A stretch of DNA of 62,515 nucleotides from Candidatus Sulfopaludibacter sp. SbA3 (GTDB lineage: Bacteria > Pseudomonadota > Alphaproteobacteria > Caulobacterales > Hyphomonadaceae). The stretch is from contig CAMDAC010000017.1 of assembly GCA_945888325.1 (NCBI GenBank), forward strand, positions 1-62,515, in the 5' to 3' direction. Positions 61,908 through 62,515 of the stretch are shown one piece after another. Under the pieces are notes generated by a model, which saw only the letters and a list, made by a program, of their open reading frames with translations, was not told where the DNA came from and made no database searches. A program made the position numbers and the translations under genes. How positions within the stretch are numbered: the stretch's first letter is position 1; the number at the start of each line of letters is the position of its first letter.

Positions 61908-62345
61908 ATGGGACTCATCCTCGGTTCCGGCGGAAAAGGCGGGCGGCGCGGCCGGCGCGCCCTCAATGCGGAAATCAACGTCACCCCCTTCGTGGACGTG
62001 ATGCTGGTGCTGCTCATCGTCTTCATGGTCACCGCCCCGCTGCTGATCCGCGGCGAGGAAGTGAACCTGCCCAGGACAACGTCCGCACCCCTGAAGTCCG
62101 AGGCGAACGATGCGCCCCTGACGCTCTGGGTGCGCGCCGACGGCACGGTCCTCGTCCAGCAGACGGAAATCCAGACCGAAGATCTCGCCAGCCAGCTCAA
62201 CGCCATCGTCGGCGAGGGGTACGACAAGCAGGTCTACCTCTATGCCGACCAGGACGTGCCGTATGGCCGCGTCATGGAAGTTACCGCCGAGGTGCGCCGC
62301 GCCGGCTACACGCGCATGTCGTTCATCACCGAACAGAAACGCTAG
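61908..62345 (+). CDS. tolR: Tol-Pal system protein TolR
   Basis: A 145-residue ExbD/TolR protein with one membrane helix ([22 protein letters not shown], about 25-46) containing the proton-path Asp, and a periplasmic domain ([34 protein letters not shown]). It begins 6 bases after the tolQ stop. Confidence 0.95.
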   Translation: MGLILGSGGKGGRRGRRALNAEINVTPFVDVMLVLLIVFMVTAPLLIRGEEVNLPRTTSAPLKSEANDAPLTLWVRADGTVLVQQTEIQTEDLASQLNAIVGEGYDKQVYLYADQDVPYGRVMEVTAEVRRAGYTRMSFITEQKR

Positions 62346-62369
62346 GACCGGAAGGAGCCTGCCCGCACC

Positions 62370-62515
62370 ATGCTTCGCGGTTTCACCGTCTCGGCCCTCG
62401 TCCATGCCAGCGTCCTGGCCATGGCGATGATCTCGTGGCCGCAGGCAGATTCCGAGTGCGACAAGGCGATCGAGAAACTCCGCCGCGAAAATCCGGGCAT
62501 CCGCGCCATCGAGAT
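62370..62515 (+). CDS. tolA: start of TolA-like protein, truncated by the window
   Basis: ATG 62370 behind GAAGGAG opens a frame running off the window: MLRGFTVSALVHASVLAMAM, one membrane helix, then SECDKAIEKLRRENPG. The position after tolQR and the N-terminal anchor (FTVSALVH) fit TolA; the diagnostic C-terminal region is outside the window. Confidence 0.7.
   Translation, partial: MLRGFTVSALVHASVLAMAMISWPQADSECDKAIEKLRRENPGIRAIE

Overview
The window is a GC-rich (roughly 63-65% by eye), gene-dense stretch of a proteobacterial chromosome. Several features point to the Alphaproteobacteria, and most likely to the Caulobacterales/Hyphomonadaceae side: a DUF4164-zapA pair, a TIGR02302 protein after lysA, an mmcB-family gene with a GTTC-N7-GTTC LexA box, an RpoH-type sigma factor, an AccD with a degenerate zinc ribbon, and recurring promoters of the Caulobacter type (TTGACG-like -35, 12-17 bases, GCTAG-like -10). 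Genus-level assignment is inference. Almost everything looks like chromosomal core or near-core sequence. No insertion sequence, prophage, CRISPR array or rRNA was seen, and only one tRNA (Arg, anticodon CCT).

Layout. 1-3.4 kb: a methyltransferase gene broken by a stop codon in its SAM-binding loop, a cupin lipoprotein and a winged-helix/TolB-like/TPR regulator. 3.4-7.1 kb: GH3 beta-glucosidase and an O-antigen-ligase-type membrane protein. 7.2-12.9 kb: trpF-trpB-(GFA)-cutA-trpA-accD-folC, one tight transcription unit. 13.4-16.1 kb: etfB-etfA and 3-hydroxybutyryl-CoA dehydrogenase. 16.2-24.9 kb: a nuclease, a TlpA-like thioredoxin, and argH-small lipoproteins-lysA-TIGR02302. 25-32.7 kb: type II NADH dehydrogenase, cobalamin adenosyltransferase, zapA, transketolase, a two-gene SOS-type operon (mmcB plus a protein ending in a sliding-clamp-binding motif), rpoH and a frameshifted nuclease lipoprotein. 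32.8-41.1 kb: Cys/Met-metabolism PLP enzyme, tRNA-Arg with a cytochrome P450 remnant beside it, a membrane protein/regulator pair, msrB, a four-gene metal-handling cluster, bdhA, a trypsin-like protease and pyrF. 41.2-50.1 kb: PQQ quinohemoprotein dehydrogenase, sulfotransferase-like protein, GST, YciI, a TetR regulator with a 38-codon membrane peptide gene and structured RNA downstream, tsaD, an ECF sigma factor with an overlapping membrane protein. 50.1-62.5 kb: lepA, chagasin-like inhibitor lipoprotein, Rieske oxygenase, fasciclin and SOUL proteins, ruvCAB, GFA, Coq4-like protein, DUF983, DUF3137-like protein, and ybgC-tolQ-tolR-(tolA start).

Functional themes are amino-acid biosynthesis (Trp, Arg, Lys), fatty acid/hydroxybutyrate and electron-transfer metabolism, DNA repair and recombination (RuvABC, MmcB), envelope maintenance (Tol system, many lipoproteins) and stress response. 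The best candidates for undescribed biology are the LexA-boxed mmcB operon with its clamp-binding partner (29.9-30.85 kb), the operator-promoter-micropeptide-structured RNA unit after the TetR gene (46.6-47.0 kb), and the metal cluster at 36.2-38.0 kb.
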